Of a stretch of DNA of 26,354 nt, positions 15,008 to 22,394 are shown piece by piece. Every line of letters starts with the position of its first letter. Within the stretch, counting starts at the first letter, position 1. Under the pieces are notes generated by a model that saw nothing but the letters and a program-made list of their open reading frames with translations, made no database searches and was not told the origin of the DNA. Source of the stretch: CALXCT01 sp964422185 (GTDB lineage: Bacteria > Bacillota > Clostridia > Oscillospirales > Oscillospiraceae). The position numbers and the translations under genes are program-made. The DNA is taken from contig CAYRAG010000023.1 in NCBI GenBank assembly GCA_964422185.1, positions 1-26,354 on the forward strand, in the 5' to 3' direction.

Positions 15008-15766
15008 TCAAATCATGTACTCCGCGCCCTCCAGCATGTTGTGGTGGGCGAGAAAGAGTCTCGTCCTCTCGTTGCGCGGGCTCTCAAACATCTGTTTTGC
15101 GCTTCCCTGCTCCACAATGTGCCCGCCCTCCAGGAAGATCACTCTGCGGGCGACCCGCCTGACGAAATTCATCTCATGGGAGGCCAGCAGCAGGGTATTG
15201 CCCTCCCTGGCGATGAGCCGGATGGTCTCCAGCACCTCTCCCACCAGCTCCGGATCCAGGGCGGAGGTGGGTTCGTCCAGCAGAAGCAGATCCGGAGACA
15301 GGGCCAGCGCCCTGGCGATGGCCACTCTCTGCTGCTGGCCGCCGGAGAGGTGTTTCGGATAGTGATCCAGCTTATCTCCCAGCCCCACTTTCTCCAGCTC
15401 CCGAACCGCCAGTTCCCTGGCGGAGGCGCGATCCATCTTCTTGACCATGAGCAGGGCCTCCATGACATTCTGCAGGGCGGTCTTGCGCTGGAAGAGGTTA
15501 AACTGCTGAAACACCATCGCCGTGCGCCGGCAGAGCTCCAGGCGCTCCTTTGCGGTGTGGCTGGCCAGGTCAATCTTCTGCCCGTCAAACTCGATGGTGC
15601 CCCGCTCCGGCTTCTCCAGCAGATTCAGGCAGCGGAGCAGCGTGGACTTCCCGGTTCCGGACGGCCCGATGATGGCGACCACATCGCCTTTCTCCACGGT
15701 AAAACTGACATCGTCCAGCACGATGTTGTCCTGGAACCGCTTGCATAACGACTCTACCTTGATCAT
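15008..15766 (-). CDS. Polar amino-acid type ABC transporter, ATP-binding protein
   Basis: The 252-residue ATPase has Walker A GPSGTGKST, Q-loop VFQQFNLF, signature LSGGQQQR, Walker B LLLLDEPTSALDPE and the H-loop His in ASHEMNF. The overall pattern (IKVESLCKRF at the start, EQGSAKQMF and SPRNERTRLFL at the end) is that of the GlnQ/HisP/TcyN family of polar amino-acid importers. ATG 15766 overlaps the permease stop by 4 bases, and frame upstream of that codon is not needed. It powers import with the permease and binding protein encoded just upstream. It lies about 43 bases before the NifD-like gene, so importer and reductase are almost certainly co-transcribed. Confidence 0.95.
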   Translation of the reverse strand: MIKVESLCKRFQDNIVLDDVSFTVEKGDVVAIIGPSGTGKSTLLRCLNLLEKPERGTIEFDGQKIDLASHTAKERLELCRRTAMVFQQFNLFQRKTALQNVMEALLMVKKMDRASARELAVRELEKVGLGDKLDHYPKHLSGGQQQRVAIARALALSPDLLLLDEPTSALDPELVGEVLETIRLIAREGNTLLLASHEMNFVRRVARRVIFLEGGHIVEQGSAKQMFESPRNERTRLFLAHHNMLEGAEYMI

Positions 15767-16503
15767 GCGTTTCCCCGCGCCTTCTTTTTCTTCTTCTCGG
15801 GCAGTACATCCGGGATATGGATCCACTTCTCGATGCGGGCCAGAATGAACTCCAGAACCAGCGTCGTCAACCAGTAGATCAGGGCGGTGGCCACATAGGC
15901 CTCAAAGTAGCGGAAATCCCGGCCGGCGATGATCTTCGCCTGAGCGGTAACCTCCACCACCGCGCAGGTGAACGCCAGAGAGGTTCCCTTAATCAGGTTG
16001 ATCAGGGTGTTGCCCAGGGACGGGATCGCCACCTCCAGCGCCTCCGGAATGGTGATGCGCAGCAGGATCTGGCCTGTCGTCATCCCCAGGGAGCGCGCCG
16101 CCTCAATCTGCCCCCGATCCACCGACTCCAGCGACGCACGGATGGTGACGGCGTTGAACGCGGCGGTATTCAGACCCAGGGCGGCGACGGCGAAGAGCAT
16201 CTTGTCCGCCCCGCCGATACTGAAGTCTGTGCCGTAGTAGTAGTTGATGTACTGCAGCAGGATGGGGATCCCGAAGTAGGAGATATACAGCTGAACCAGG
16301 ATCGGTGTGCCGCGCATCACGGAGTTGTAGACCAGCGTCAGCTGGTAGAGGATTTTGATCTTCTTCATCTGGATGATCGCGATCACCAGACCCAGCAGGA
16401 GGCCGATGAGCGCCGCTTTCACGGACAGTTCAAAGGTGACCGGCAGATACCGCAGGCACTCCAGAAAATCCTTGGCTACGACGCTGAATTGAAAGATGTT
16501 CAC
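15763..16503 (-). CDS. Polar amino-acid type ABC transporter, permease
   Basis: The 246-residue membrane protein has about five hydrophobic segments, including FELSVKAALIGLLLGLVIAI and a C-terminal AYVATALIYWLTTLVLEF. The conserved MRGTPILVQL motif is present, as is the EAA loop EAARSLGMTTGQILLRITIP that contacts the ATPase. This is the HisM/GlnP/TcyL family. A single permease gene implies a homodimeric channel. It ends in a lysine-rich cytoplasmic tail (EKKKKKARGNA) and overlaps the ATPase gene by 4 bases. The substrate class is polar amino acids or close analogues, and cystine and S-substituted cysteine importers belong to the same family. Confidence 0.94.
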   Translation of the reverse strand: MNIFQFSVVAKDFLECLRYLPVTFELSVKAALIGLLLGLVIAIIQMKKIKILYQLTLVYNSVMRGTPILVQLYISYFGIPILLQYINYYYGTDFSIGGADKMLFAVAALGLNTAAFNAVTIRASLESVDRGQIEAARSLGMTTGQILLRITIPEALEVAIPSLGNTLINLIKGTSLAFTCAVVEVTAQAKIIAGRDFRYFEAYVATALIYWLTTLVLEFILARIEKWIHIPDVLPEKKKKKARGNA

Positions 16504-16519
16504 CTGCCGGTCCCTCCGT

Positions 16520-17437
16520 TTACCTGTTTGCCTGCGCCTCTTCCAGCGTGGGGGCGAAGTCTCCGTCCAGATACTGCTGGCTCAGCTCGTCGATGACGCC
16601 CTCCTCCAGCAGCTCCTGGAACGCGGCGTCCACATCCTCCTGCAGCTGCTGCTCGCTCTTCGGGAAGACGAAGTAGGTGTACCCGACCCCTTTAGAGGGG
16701 ATCGAGTCGTTGTCAATGGGGTAGAGCTCCAGTCCGGTGAGCCCCTGCGCCTCGACCTGCGCTTTCAGGGACATGTAGTCAAAGAACTCGAAGTCCACCG
16801 TCCCGTCCGCCACATGCAGCGGCGTGGTATTCGGGTCGTCCACATAGACCAGCTCAATCTGCCTGTCCGGGTTGTCCGCGTTCCACTTCTCAAACAGCAG
16901 GGAGTTGAAGCTGCTCGGATTCACCTCCGTGGAGTGTCCAATCAGATCGTCCCAGGTGCGCAGTTCGCTGCCCTCCGGCACCAGAAGCCCGTGCTCGGCG
17001 AAGTAGTACGGGAGCGAGAAGAGGTATTTCGCCTGCCGCTCTTCGTTGGTCGCCAGATGCTGCACAATCACCTGCGCGTAGCCCGCGTCCGCGGTGGTGA
17101 AGATATCGTTCGCCCCAGTGACCAGGTACTCCAGCTCGTACTGCGGCAGCCGATCCATGATGGCGTTAAACACCGCGATGTCATATCCGTCCAGGGTTCC
17201 GTCCTCGTTCTGCCAGATATACGGCCGGGGATTGCCGCCGGTCACGGCGGTGATCTTCCTGACCTGCGGCGTCTCCTCCGGCGCCTGTCCGGGCTGCTCC
17301 TGGGTGTTCGCCGGGGTTTCCTGCTCCTGGGACTCCGCCGGCTGATCCGAAGGGGTCTCCTGGGTGCCGCCGCAGCCGGCCAGCAGGGCCAGCAGAAGCG
17401 CGGCGGCCAGCAACAGGGTAATGGTCTTTTTCCTCAT
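16520..17437 (-). CDS. Amino-acid type ABC transporter substrate-binding lipoprotein
   Basis: The 305-residue protein starts at ATG 17437 behind a strong AAGGAGGAGATC. A lipoprotein signal peptide (MRKKTITLLLAAALLLALLAGC) gives a lipobox LAGC with the Cys at about residue 22, followed by a Glu/Gln/Pro-rich linker to about residue 60. The rest is a type II periplasmic-binding fold of the SBP_bac_3 family, with PYIWQNEDGTLDGYDIAVFN and the closing DGDFAPTLEEA. It would capture the substrate outside the cell and hand it to the permease. The typical family Arg-Asp pair for the amino-acid carboxylate and amine is not securely placed by eye: the usual VRxGTxDx segment is divergent (YAQVIVQHLATNEERQAKYL), hinting at an unusual ligand. 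Confidence 0.92.
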   Translation of the reverse strand: MRKKTITLLLAAALLLALLAGCGGTQETPSDQPAESQEQETPANTQEQPGQAPEETPQVRKITAVTGGNPRPYIWQNEDGTLDGYDIAVFNAIMDRLPQYELEYLVTGANDIFTTADAGYAQVIVQHLATNEERQAKYLFSLPYYFAEHGLLVPEGSELRTWDDLIGHSTEVNPSSFNSLLFEKWNADNPDRQIELVYVDDPNTTPLHVADGTVDFEFFDYMSLKAQVEAQGLTGLELYPIDNDSIPSKGVGYTYFVFPKSEQQLQEDVDAAFQELLEEGVIDELSQQYLDGDFAPTLEEAQANR

Positions 17438-17520
17438 GACGATCTCCTCCTTATGTCGTCTTTCTCCTGATTCTCCCGTGTCCCCCGCCTGTGTGCCGCA
17501 CCGCGGCGGCATCCCGGGTT

Positions 17521-18786
17521 CTACAGGATGTTCTTATAGATTTTCGCGTCCTTCATGACCAGAAGGACATTGTCCTCCTCGGAGAGGATATCCAGATCCT
17601 CCACCGGGTTTCCCCGGACGATGAGAAGATCCGCGAAAGAGCCGGGCTCCAGCACGCCGATCTTCCCCTCCGGGTAGGGATTCTGGTAGGTGCACAGCTT
17701 AAACAGCTCATGGGCATTTCCGGTGGCGCTGAGCAGGCCGCGGAAGCTGCCGAATCTCCGCTTGAAGTAGCGGAAATCCTCCAGCTGCCACTTCTCAAAC
17801 CGGTTCGGATCTCCGAACGAGTCCGTCCCGAACACGATGTTCAGGTGGTAGCGGTTGATGACCTCCGTGGCGATCTCGTTCCCCCTGCGGACGATCTCGG
17901 CCTTCTTCGCCATGTACGGCGGCGTCTCCCCGAAGTCGGAGGCGGGTCTGCCCGCCTGCGGGCCCGGCATCACCCAGACGCCCTCGTCCGCGATGAGCCG
18001 TCCGGTCTCATCGTCCATGAGCGTCGTGTGCTCCAGACTTTTGATCCCCGCCCGAACCGCACGCTGCATGGACTTCGGCGTGTACAGGTGCGCCATCACA
18101 TAGGTTCCGTAGTCCGACGCCGCGTCTACAGCCGCTTTCATCTCCTCAAAGGTGAACTGCACGGTCTCCAGGGGGTCGTACCGGGAGGAGATCCCGCCTC
18201 CCGCCATCAGCTTGATCTGGGTGGCGCCCAGAAACAGCTGCTCCCGCACCGCCCGCAGAACCTCCGGCACACCGTCCGCGATGGCGGTGAACCGGCCGTG
18301 TACGGACGGCGAGGTGTAGGTTCCGTCCGGCAGCCGCTCGCACGCCGCGCTGCCTCTCGTATCCCCGTGCCCGCAGGTCTGGGAGATATAGGCGTTGGAC
18401 GGGAAGATGCGCGGCCCGTCCAGAAATCCGCTGTCGATGTTCTTCTTCAGCCCGTAGGTAATGCCGCCCGCGTCCCGGATCGTGGTAAAGCCGCGCCGCA
18501 GCATTCGCTCCGCGATCTTTACGGAGCGCACCGCCAGCTCGTCCGTCCGCACCGCGTCGATGTCCCCGGCCACATTGTGGGAGATATGCACATGGGCGTC
18601 TGTCAGCCCGGGGATCACGGTGTGATGCGCCGCGTCAATGATCTGGGCGAACGACTCCCCGCTCACCTCCCCCGGCAGGATATCCCGAACCAGATTGTCC
18701 TCAATGACGATGTTCACCTGCTCATTCAGATCCGGGTGCCTGCCGTCGAACACATTGGCGTTTTTGATCAGTTTTCTTACGCTCAT
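17521..18786 (-). CDS. Metal-dependent amidohydrolase (prolidase/Xaa-dipeptidase-like)
   Basis: The 421-residue TIM-barrel hydrolase shows the metal ligands His65 and His67 (TDAHVH), the bridging carbamylated-lysine candidate Lys192 (QIKLMAGGG), later His residues (VMAHLYT, SLEHTT) and the catalytic Asp in GTDSFG. The SQTCGHGD motif is typical of the subgroup that includes prolidases and Xaa-Arg/Lys dipeptidases, cutting amide or lactam bonds next to an amino acid. It heads the operon, ahead of the importer. It would release an amino-acid-like product from an imported N-acyl or dipeptide conjugate, or be used before reduction. It has no signal peptide, so it acts in the cytoplasm. AGGAGGCGAGGGA precedes ATG 18786. 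The family is firm; the substrate is unknown. Confidence 0.9.
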   Translation of the reverse strand: MSVRKLIKNANVFDGRHPDLNEQVNIVIEDNLVRDILPGEVSGESFAQIIDAAHHTVIPGLTDAHVHISHNVAGDIDAVRTDELAVRSVKIAERMLRRGFTTIRDAGGITYGLKKNIDSGFLDGPRIFPSNAYISQTCGHGDTRGSAACERLPDGTYTSPSVHGRFTAIADGVPEVLRAVREQLFLGATQIKLMAGGGISSRYDPLETVQFTFEEMKAAVDAASDYGTYVMAHLYTPKSMQRAVRAGIKSLEHTTLMDDETGRLIADEGVWVMPGPQAGRPASDFGETPPYMAKKAEIVRRGNEIATEVINRYHLNIVFGTDSFGDPNRFEKWQLEDFRYFKRRFGSFRGLLSATGNAHELFKLCTYQNPYPEGKIGVLEPGSFADLLIVRGNPVEDLDILSEEDNVLLVMKDAKIYKNIL

Positions 18787-18845
18787 TCCCTCGCCTCCTG
18801 CGCGTACCGGCGCGCACGGGCGCGTCAGAACGCATGATGGGTAAC

Positions 18846-18877
18846 AAAAAAACCAGAGGCAAGATACCTCTGGTTTT
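18846..18877 (-). terminator. Intrinsic terminator or attenuator in the leader of the operon
   Basis: On the minus strand AAAACCAGAGG and CCTCTGGTTTT form an 11-bp stem with a 7-base loop, ending in a run of seven T. It lies after the LysR stop but also downstream of a -10 element and only 60 bases before the amidohydrolase start, so it may act as an attenuator as well as the LysR terminator. Confidence 0.82.
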
Positions 18878-18909
18878 CCAGTCAGCGTCTCTGTTTTTTG
18901 TGTTGCCCT

Positions 18910-18918
18910 ATCATAGCA
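18910..18918 (-). promoter_or_regulatory. Extended -10 promoter of the amidohydrolase-to-NifH operon
   Basis: On the minus strand TGCTATGAT gives an extended -10 (TG-N-TATGAT, -10 at 18910-18915). The best -35 is poor (TTAGCC, 18-base spacer), consistent with activator dependence. Transcription would begin near 18903, upstream of the hairpin at 18846-18877. Confidence 0.5.
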
Positions 18919-18975
18919 CAGACTTCCGCCGATGGCTAATCCTTATCCTTTATCGTCTGCGAGAGGGCGATCCTA

Positions 18976-19878
18976 TCACTCCCGGTACTTCAGCAGCTCC
19001 TCCAGATAGGCGTTTCCGATATCGCTCAGCGCCTGGCTGCTCCTGGTGATGTACCCGATGGTGAGCGGATCCTCCTCTTTCAGTTTGATGCTCACAAATC
19101 CGTCCTGGTACGAGATGCTGTCTTTCAGCGTGCCGGTGCCGATGGAGTAGCCATTGAGAGAGGCGATGATCTCCGCGGAGGTCGCCCGGTCGTTTGACTT
19201 GATCATCCGCGCAAAATCGTAGTCCCCCAGCGCTTCCTCCGCCAGGTAGAAGTCGCTCTCGCTGCTCTGCTCGAACGACACGCAGGGGTACGGCGCCAGA
19301 TCCGCGAGAGACAGCTCGCTCCGATCCGCCAGCGGGTGATCTTTCCACACATAGGCGAAAGTCGAGCGCACCATGAGCGGCACAAACTCGAGCTGGTAGT
19401 CCCGGAACAGCTTCTTCATGACTTTCTCGCTGCCGCTGGAATAGGAGATCACCCCGACCTCGCTTCGCATATCCCGGACATTCTTGAGCACCTCGTCCGT
19501 CCTCGTCTCGTAGACGGAGTAGGTGTACTTGGAGGCGTCGAATCTCCGCACCGCCTCGACAAACGCGTGTACCGCGAAGACATAGTGCTGCATGGAGACG
19601 CTGAAGCGCTTCTTCTCCCTGTCCCTCTCCAGATACCGGTCCTCAATCAGCTCAAACTGGCTGACCGCCTGTTTGGCGTAGGACAAAAACTCCCGCCCCT
19701 CATTGGTCAGGTAGATCCCCCGGTTCGTCCGGTCAAACAGCCGGATCTGGAGCTCCTCCTCCAGATCCCGGATGGAGGCGGAGAGCGCCGGCTGGGAGAT
19801 ATACAGTTTTCCGGCGGCCTCCCGCATGGAGGAAGAGGCCGCCGCGGCAATCACATACTGAAGCTGGGTAATGGTCAT
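18976..19878 (-). CDS. LysR-family transcriptional regulator
   Basis: The 300-residue protein has the N-terminal winged HTH of LysR regulators (MTITQLQYVIAAAASSSMRE then AAGKLYISQPALSASIRDLE, FDRTNRGIYLTNEG), a linker helix and a two-lobe effector domain. The HTH resembles the CpsY/MtaR/YtlI-like group, several of which control sulfur amino-acid uptake; this is an impression from sequence pattern. ATG 19878 follows GAGGGGACTCCAC and is better than the frame start 24 bases upstream. The gene lies directly upstream of, and in the same direction as, the nitrogenase-like operon, separated by a terminator and a promoter-like site. It is the obvious candidate regulator. The effector is unknown. Confidence 0.93.
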   Translation of the reverse strand: MTITQLQYVIAAAASSSMREAAGKLYISQPALSASIRDLEEELQIRLFDRTNRGIYLTNEGREFLSYAKQAVSQFELIEDRYLERDREKKRFSVSMQHYVFAVHAFVEAVRRFDASKYTYSVYETRTDEVLKNVRDMRSEVGVISYSSGSEKVMKKLFRDYQLEFVPLMVRSTFAYVWKDHPLADRSELSLADLAPYPCVSFEQSSESDFYLAEEALGDYDFARMIKSNDRATSAEIIASLNGYSIGTGTLKDSISYQDGFVSIKLKEEDPLTIGYITRSSQALSDIGNAYLEELLKYRE

Positions 19879-19905
19879 GTGGAGTCCCCTCTTTTGAAGC
19901 ATACT

Positions 19906-19918
19906 AACATACTATGTT
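19906..19918. promoter_or_regulatory. Palindrome upstream of the LysR gene, candidate autoregulatory site
   Basis: AACATACTATGTT is a perfect inverted repeat with one central base, 27 bases before the LysR start, within an AT-rich stretch flanked by CTA and TAG. LysR regulators usually bind T-N11-A dyads in their own promoters, and this fits that pattern. Confidence 0.45.
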
Positions 19919-20219
19919 GATAGGAATATCGGCATTGAAAAAACCGGATCTGTCCGCCCCCGCCGGATGCGAAAGGTTCCGTCCTCCCGATGACAACGCG
20001 AATCATCCTGTTTCCTTAAAAAATGTCTCCCCTGGGTCACATCGTAGAGAGGTGCGGGGAGTCCGGTCGCTTTCTATCGTATTCATTCGCGGGGAAAAGT
20101 CAAGCACTTTGTGAGAAATTCCAGAAATTTCCACCTATCCGGCGGGACTTCACGCCAAAACTGAGGCCCGCCATACGGCATTGCCGCACTGCGGGAAAAA
20201 GTGTCCGGGTCTGACCCGA
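19919..20219. other. Intergenic stretch without recognisable gene
   Basis: About 300 bases separate the LysR promoter region from the HTH gene remnant. I see no supportable coding frame, tRNA or clear terminator. GC content falls near the LysR end. The right part probably contains the 3' border of the repeat-like HTH element, but no terminal repeat can be identified with the other end missing. Confidence 0.4.
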
Positions 20220-20942
20220 TTACCGCCCCTGTTCCGGGGTTATCCCCTGGCTGTGTTTTTTTGCAACCCCTTCCATGTAATCTGCCGCAAGGCGTGAGGC
20301 AACGGTGCTGCTGCATCGGATCAGATTTTCTTCCGCCGTCGCGAATTCCCGGCGGAACCGTTCCCTGTCCCACAGATTTCCATCGTCAAAATCCGGTGCG
20401 GCATTTTCAAGCAGAAACTCCTGTTCTACCACGGTGGAGCCGTCTTTCCGCATATACTTTGCCACAAATTTGAGGTCCAGCCGTTCCGGGCTGTCTGTCT
20501 CCCCGGCACCCGGCCCGGCCTGAGTTTCTGCCTGTTCCTCCGGATGCCCTGCCCCGCCAGCCGCTTCCTCCGCGGTAAGATGGATCCGGCGAAGATATCT
20601 CCATACGACCCGTACATCCACTCCGAGCGCTTGCGCCAGGAGAGGCCCGGTCCAGCGCGAACAGCCCTCAGGCGGTGTTTCGTTCAGCTTGTCCGCCAGC
20701 CTCTCGCGAAATGCGTCTCCATAGACTCCTTTGGAATTCCCGCGGGGTTGATTGCGCAGCCCCTGAATCCCGTTCTCGTTGTAGCGCCGTTTCCAGGTGA
20801 TGACAAAATTGGGCAGCACAGCGCACCTGGCGGCGACATCTTTCACCCTGGCTCCCCCGGCGCTTTCCAGGACAACAGTAGCCCGGAGCGCCAGCTGAGG
20901 GTTCGAGTCGTCGGAAGCCAGCTGCCGCAGGGCAACCAGATC
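20220..20942 (-). CDS. HTH protein with IS630-like winged-helix N-terminal half (5' part in gap)
   Basis: About 240 residues remain, from the gap edge to the TAA at 20220. The first part (LRQLASDDSNPQLALRATVV, VKDVAARCAVLPNFVITWKR, NENGIQGLRNQPR) is the paired helix-turn-helix of IS630/Tc1-type transposases, and SRWTGPLLAQALGVDVRVVWRYLRRIHL is the second winged-helix segment. Instead of a DDE domain there follows a low-complexity Glu/Ala/Gly linker and an unrecognised C-terminal domain containing KFVAKYMRKDGSTVVEQEFL and a YMEG motif near the end. It is either a transposase-derived DNA-binding protein or part of an unfamiliar mobile family. The scaffold join at its 5' end suggests a multicopy sequence. 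The start codon is not visible. Confidence 0.6.
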   Translation of the reverse strand, partial: DLVALRQLASDDSNPQLALRATVVLESAGGARVKDVAARCAVLPNFVITWKRRYNENGIQGLRNQPRGNSKGVYGDAFRERLADKLNETPPEGCSRWTGPLLAQALGVDVRVVWRYLRRIHLTAEEAAGGAGHPEEQAETQAGPGAGETDSPERLDLKFVAKYMRKDGSTVVEQEFLLENAAPDFDDGNLWDRERFRREFATAEENLIRCSSTVASRLAADYMEGVAKKHSQGITPEQGR

Positions 20943-21042
20943 NNNNNNNNNNNNNNNNNNNNNNNNNNNNNNNNNNNNNNNNNNNNNNNNNNNNNNNNNN
21001 NNNNNNNNNNNNNNNNNNNNNNNNNNNNNNNNNNNNNNNNNN
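20943..21042. other. Assembly gap (100 N)
   Basis: Exactly 100 N. It removes the 5' end of the HTH gene and whatever separates it from the aminotransferase. The order across this join is only as good as the scaffolding. Confidence 0.98.
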
Positions 21043-21054
21043 TGGAAACGGGAA

Positions 21055-21083
21055 CGGCATGCCCCGGGCTGTGGGACATGCCG
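21055..21083 (-). terminator. Hairpin after the aminotransferase gene, possible terminator
   Basis: CGGCATG (21055-21061) pairs with CATGCCG (21077-21083), with three further G-C pairs inside after a mismatch. On the minus strand the following sequence (TTCCCGTTTCC) is a poor T-run, so termination is plausible but not convincing. Confidence 0.45.
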
Positions 21084-21117
21084 CTCTGAACTGTTTTTAT
21101 TGTCTTCCTGCCGCGGA

Positions 21118-22314
21118 TTACCTGTCCTCGTGCCGCAGGAACTCCTCGAACCGATCCAGGCCCTCCTTGATATTTCCCATGGAGGTGGCGTAGGACCAGC
21201 GCAGATAGCCCTCCGCGCCGAACGCGCTGCCGGGTACCACCGCCACAAGACCTTTCTCCAGCAGCACATGGGCAAACTCCCCGCTGGTGGTGACTTTGAC
21301 GCCGTAGTAGGAGCGGCCCAGCAGATCCTTGATGTTCATGAACACATAGAACGCGCCCTCCGGATCCAGACAGCTGACGCCGGGGATGTTCTCCACGCGC
21401 TGCACGAAGTACCGCCTGCGCTCGTCAAAGGCACGCTTCATCTCCTGCGTGGGCTCCTGACCCTCCACAAAGGCGGCCAGGCTGGCATACTGGGAGATGG
21501 AGCAGGGCGACCCGGTGGAGTGGCTGAGATAGTTGCCCATGGTCTCGGCCAGCTCGTCGTTGGACGCGGAGAAGCCGATGCGCCAGCCGGTCATGGCGTA
21601 GGACTTGGACACGCCGTTGACGATGACGGTGCGCTTTTTCATCTCCTCGCTCAGAGAGGCGATGCTGACATATTTCGTCGTATAGACCAGGCTGCAGTAG
21701 ATCTCGTCGCTCAGGACATAGAAGTCGTTCTTCACGATGATCTCCGCGAGCGCCTCCAGCTCCTCCCTGCTGTAGACCATGCCGGTGGGGTTGGAGGGGT
21801 TGGTGAGGATGAGGCACTTCGTCTTCTCCGTGACGGCGTCCTCCAGCATGCGGGCGGTCATCTTGAATCCGGTGGCCTCCGTGGTGTCCACAATGACAGG
21901 GACGGCGCCGGCCATGCGGATGGCCTCCACATAGGTCACCCAGTAGGGCGCGGGCAGAATGACCTCGTCGCCGGGGTCGCAGAGCGTCTGGATGGCGACG
22001 AACACATTGTGCTTGGCGCCGCTGGTGACGCAGATCTGCTCCGGTTTGTACTCCAGGCCCAGCTCGCTCTCCAGCCACTTGCAGATTCCCTGCCGCAGCG
22101 CGGCGATGCCCACGGACGGCGTGTACCGGGTCTTATTCTCCTCAATGGCCCGGATGCCCGCGGCCTTGATGTGATCCGGGGTGTTAAAGTCAGGCTCGCC
22201 CGCGCCGAAGCTGATGACATCAATGCCGTTGAGCTTCATCTGCTTGGACAGTGTGTCGATGGCCATGGTGGCGGACGGGGCGATGGCCTTTGCAATCTTG
22301 GAAATGGGCTTCAT
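21118..22314 (-). CDS. Class I aminotransferase, aspartate aminotransferase type
   Basis: The 398-residue PLP enzyme has the family landmarks: the N-terminal SFGAGEPDFNTPDHI, the substrate Asn in LTNPSNPTGMVYSREEL, the Asp-x-x-Tyr in LSDEIYCSLVY, the Schiff-base Lys in NGVSKSYAMTGWRIGF and the C-terminal Arg in YLRWSYATS. This is the subgroup I-gamma (Thermus/Bacillus-like) aspartate aminotransferase, moving the amino group between aspartate or related acids and 2-oxoglutarate. Some members also act on aromatic or branched-chain substrates, which would fit the leucine genes nearby. ATG 22314 has AAGGAG upstream. It has its own strong promoter with an overlapping palindrome. Confidence 0.93.
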   Translation of the reverse strand: MKPISKIAKAIAPSATMAIDTLSKQMKLNGIDVISFGAGEPDFNTPDHIKAAGIRAIEENKTRYTPSVGIAALRQGICKWLESELGLEYKPEQICVTSGAKHNVFVAIQTLCDPGDEVILPAPYWVTYVEAIRMAGAVPVIVDTTEATGFKMTARMLEDAVTEKTKCLILTNPSNPTGMVYSREELEALAEIIVKNDFYVLSDEIYCSLVYTTKYVSIASLSEEMKKRTVIVNGVSKSYAMTGWRIGFSASNDELAETMGNYLSHSTGSPCSISQYASLAAFVEGQEPTQEMKRAFDERRRYFVQRVENIPGVSCLDPEGAFYVFMNIKDLLGRSYYGVKVTTSGEFAHVLLEKGLVAVVPGSAFGAEGYLRWSYATSMGNIKEGLDRFEEFLRHEDR

Positions 22315-22365
22315 GTTAAGATCTCCTTCTTCTCTCCAGATGGTGGAATCCCTGAGTCACGAACC

Positions 22366-22394
22366 ATTATACCCGCTATCTTGCAAAATTGCAA
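22366..22394 (-). promoter_or_regulatory. Strong promoter of the aminotransferase gene with operator-like dyad
   Basis: On the minus strand TTGCAA (22389-22394), a 17-base spacer and TATAAT (22366-22371) form a near-consensus promoter. The -35 lies inside the inverted repeat CTTGCAA-AA-TTGCAAG (22380-22395), an operator candidate. Confidence 0.8.

Noticed and set aside
18836..18975. A known riboswitch (SAM/S-box or T-box) before the operon
   Set aside because: The leader is too short and lacks the conserved S-box core, T-box sequence or specifier stem. Only a simple terminator with competing pairings is visible.
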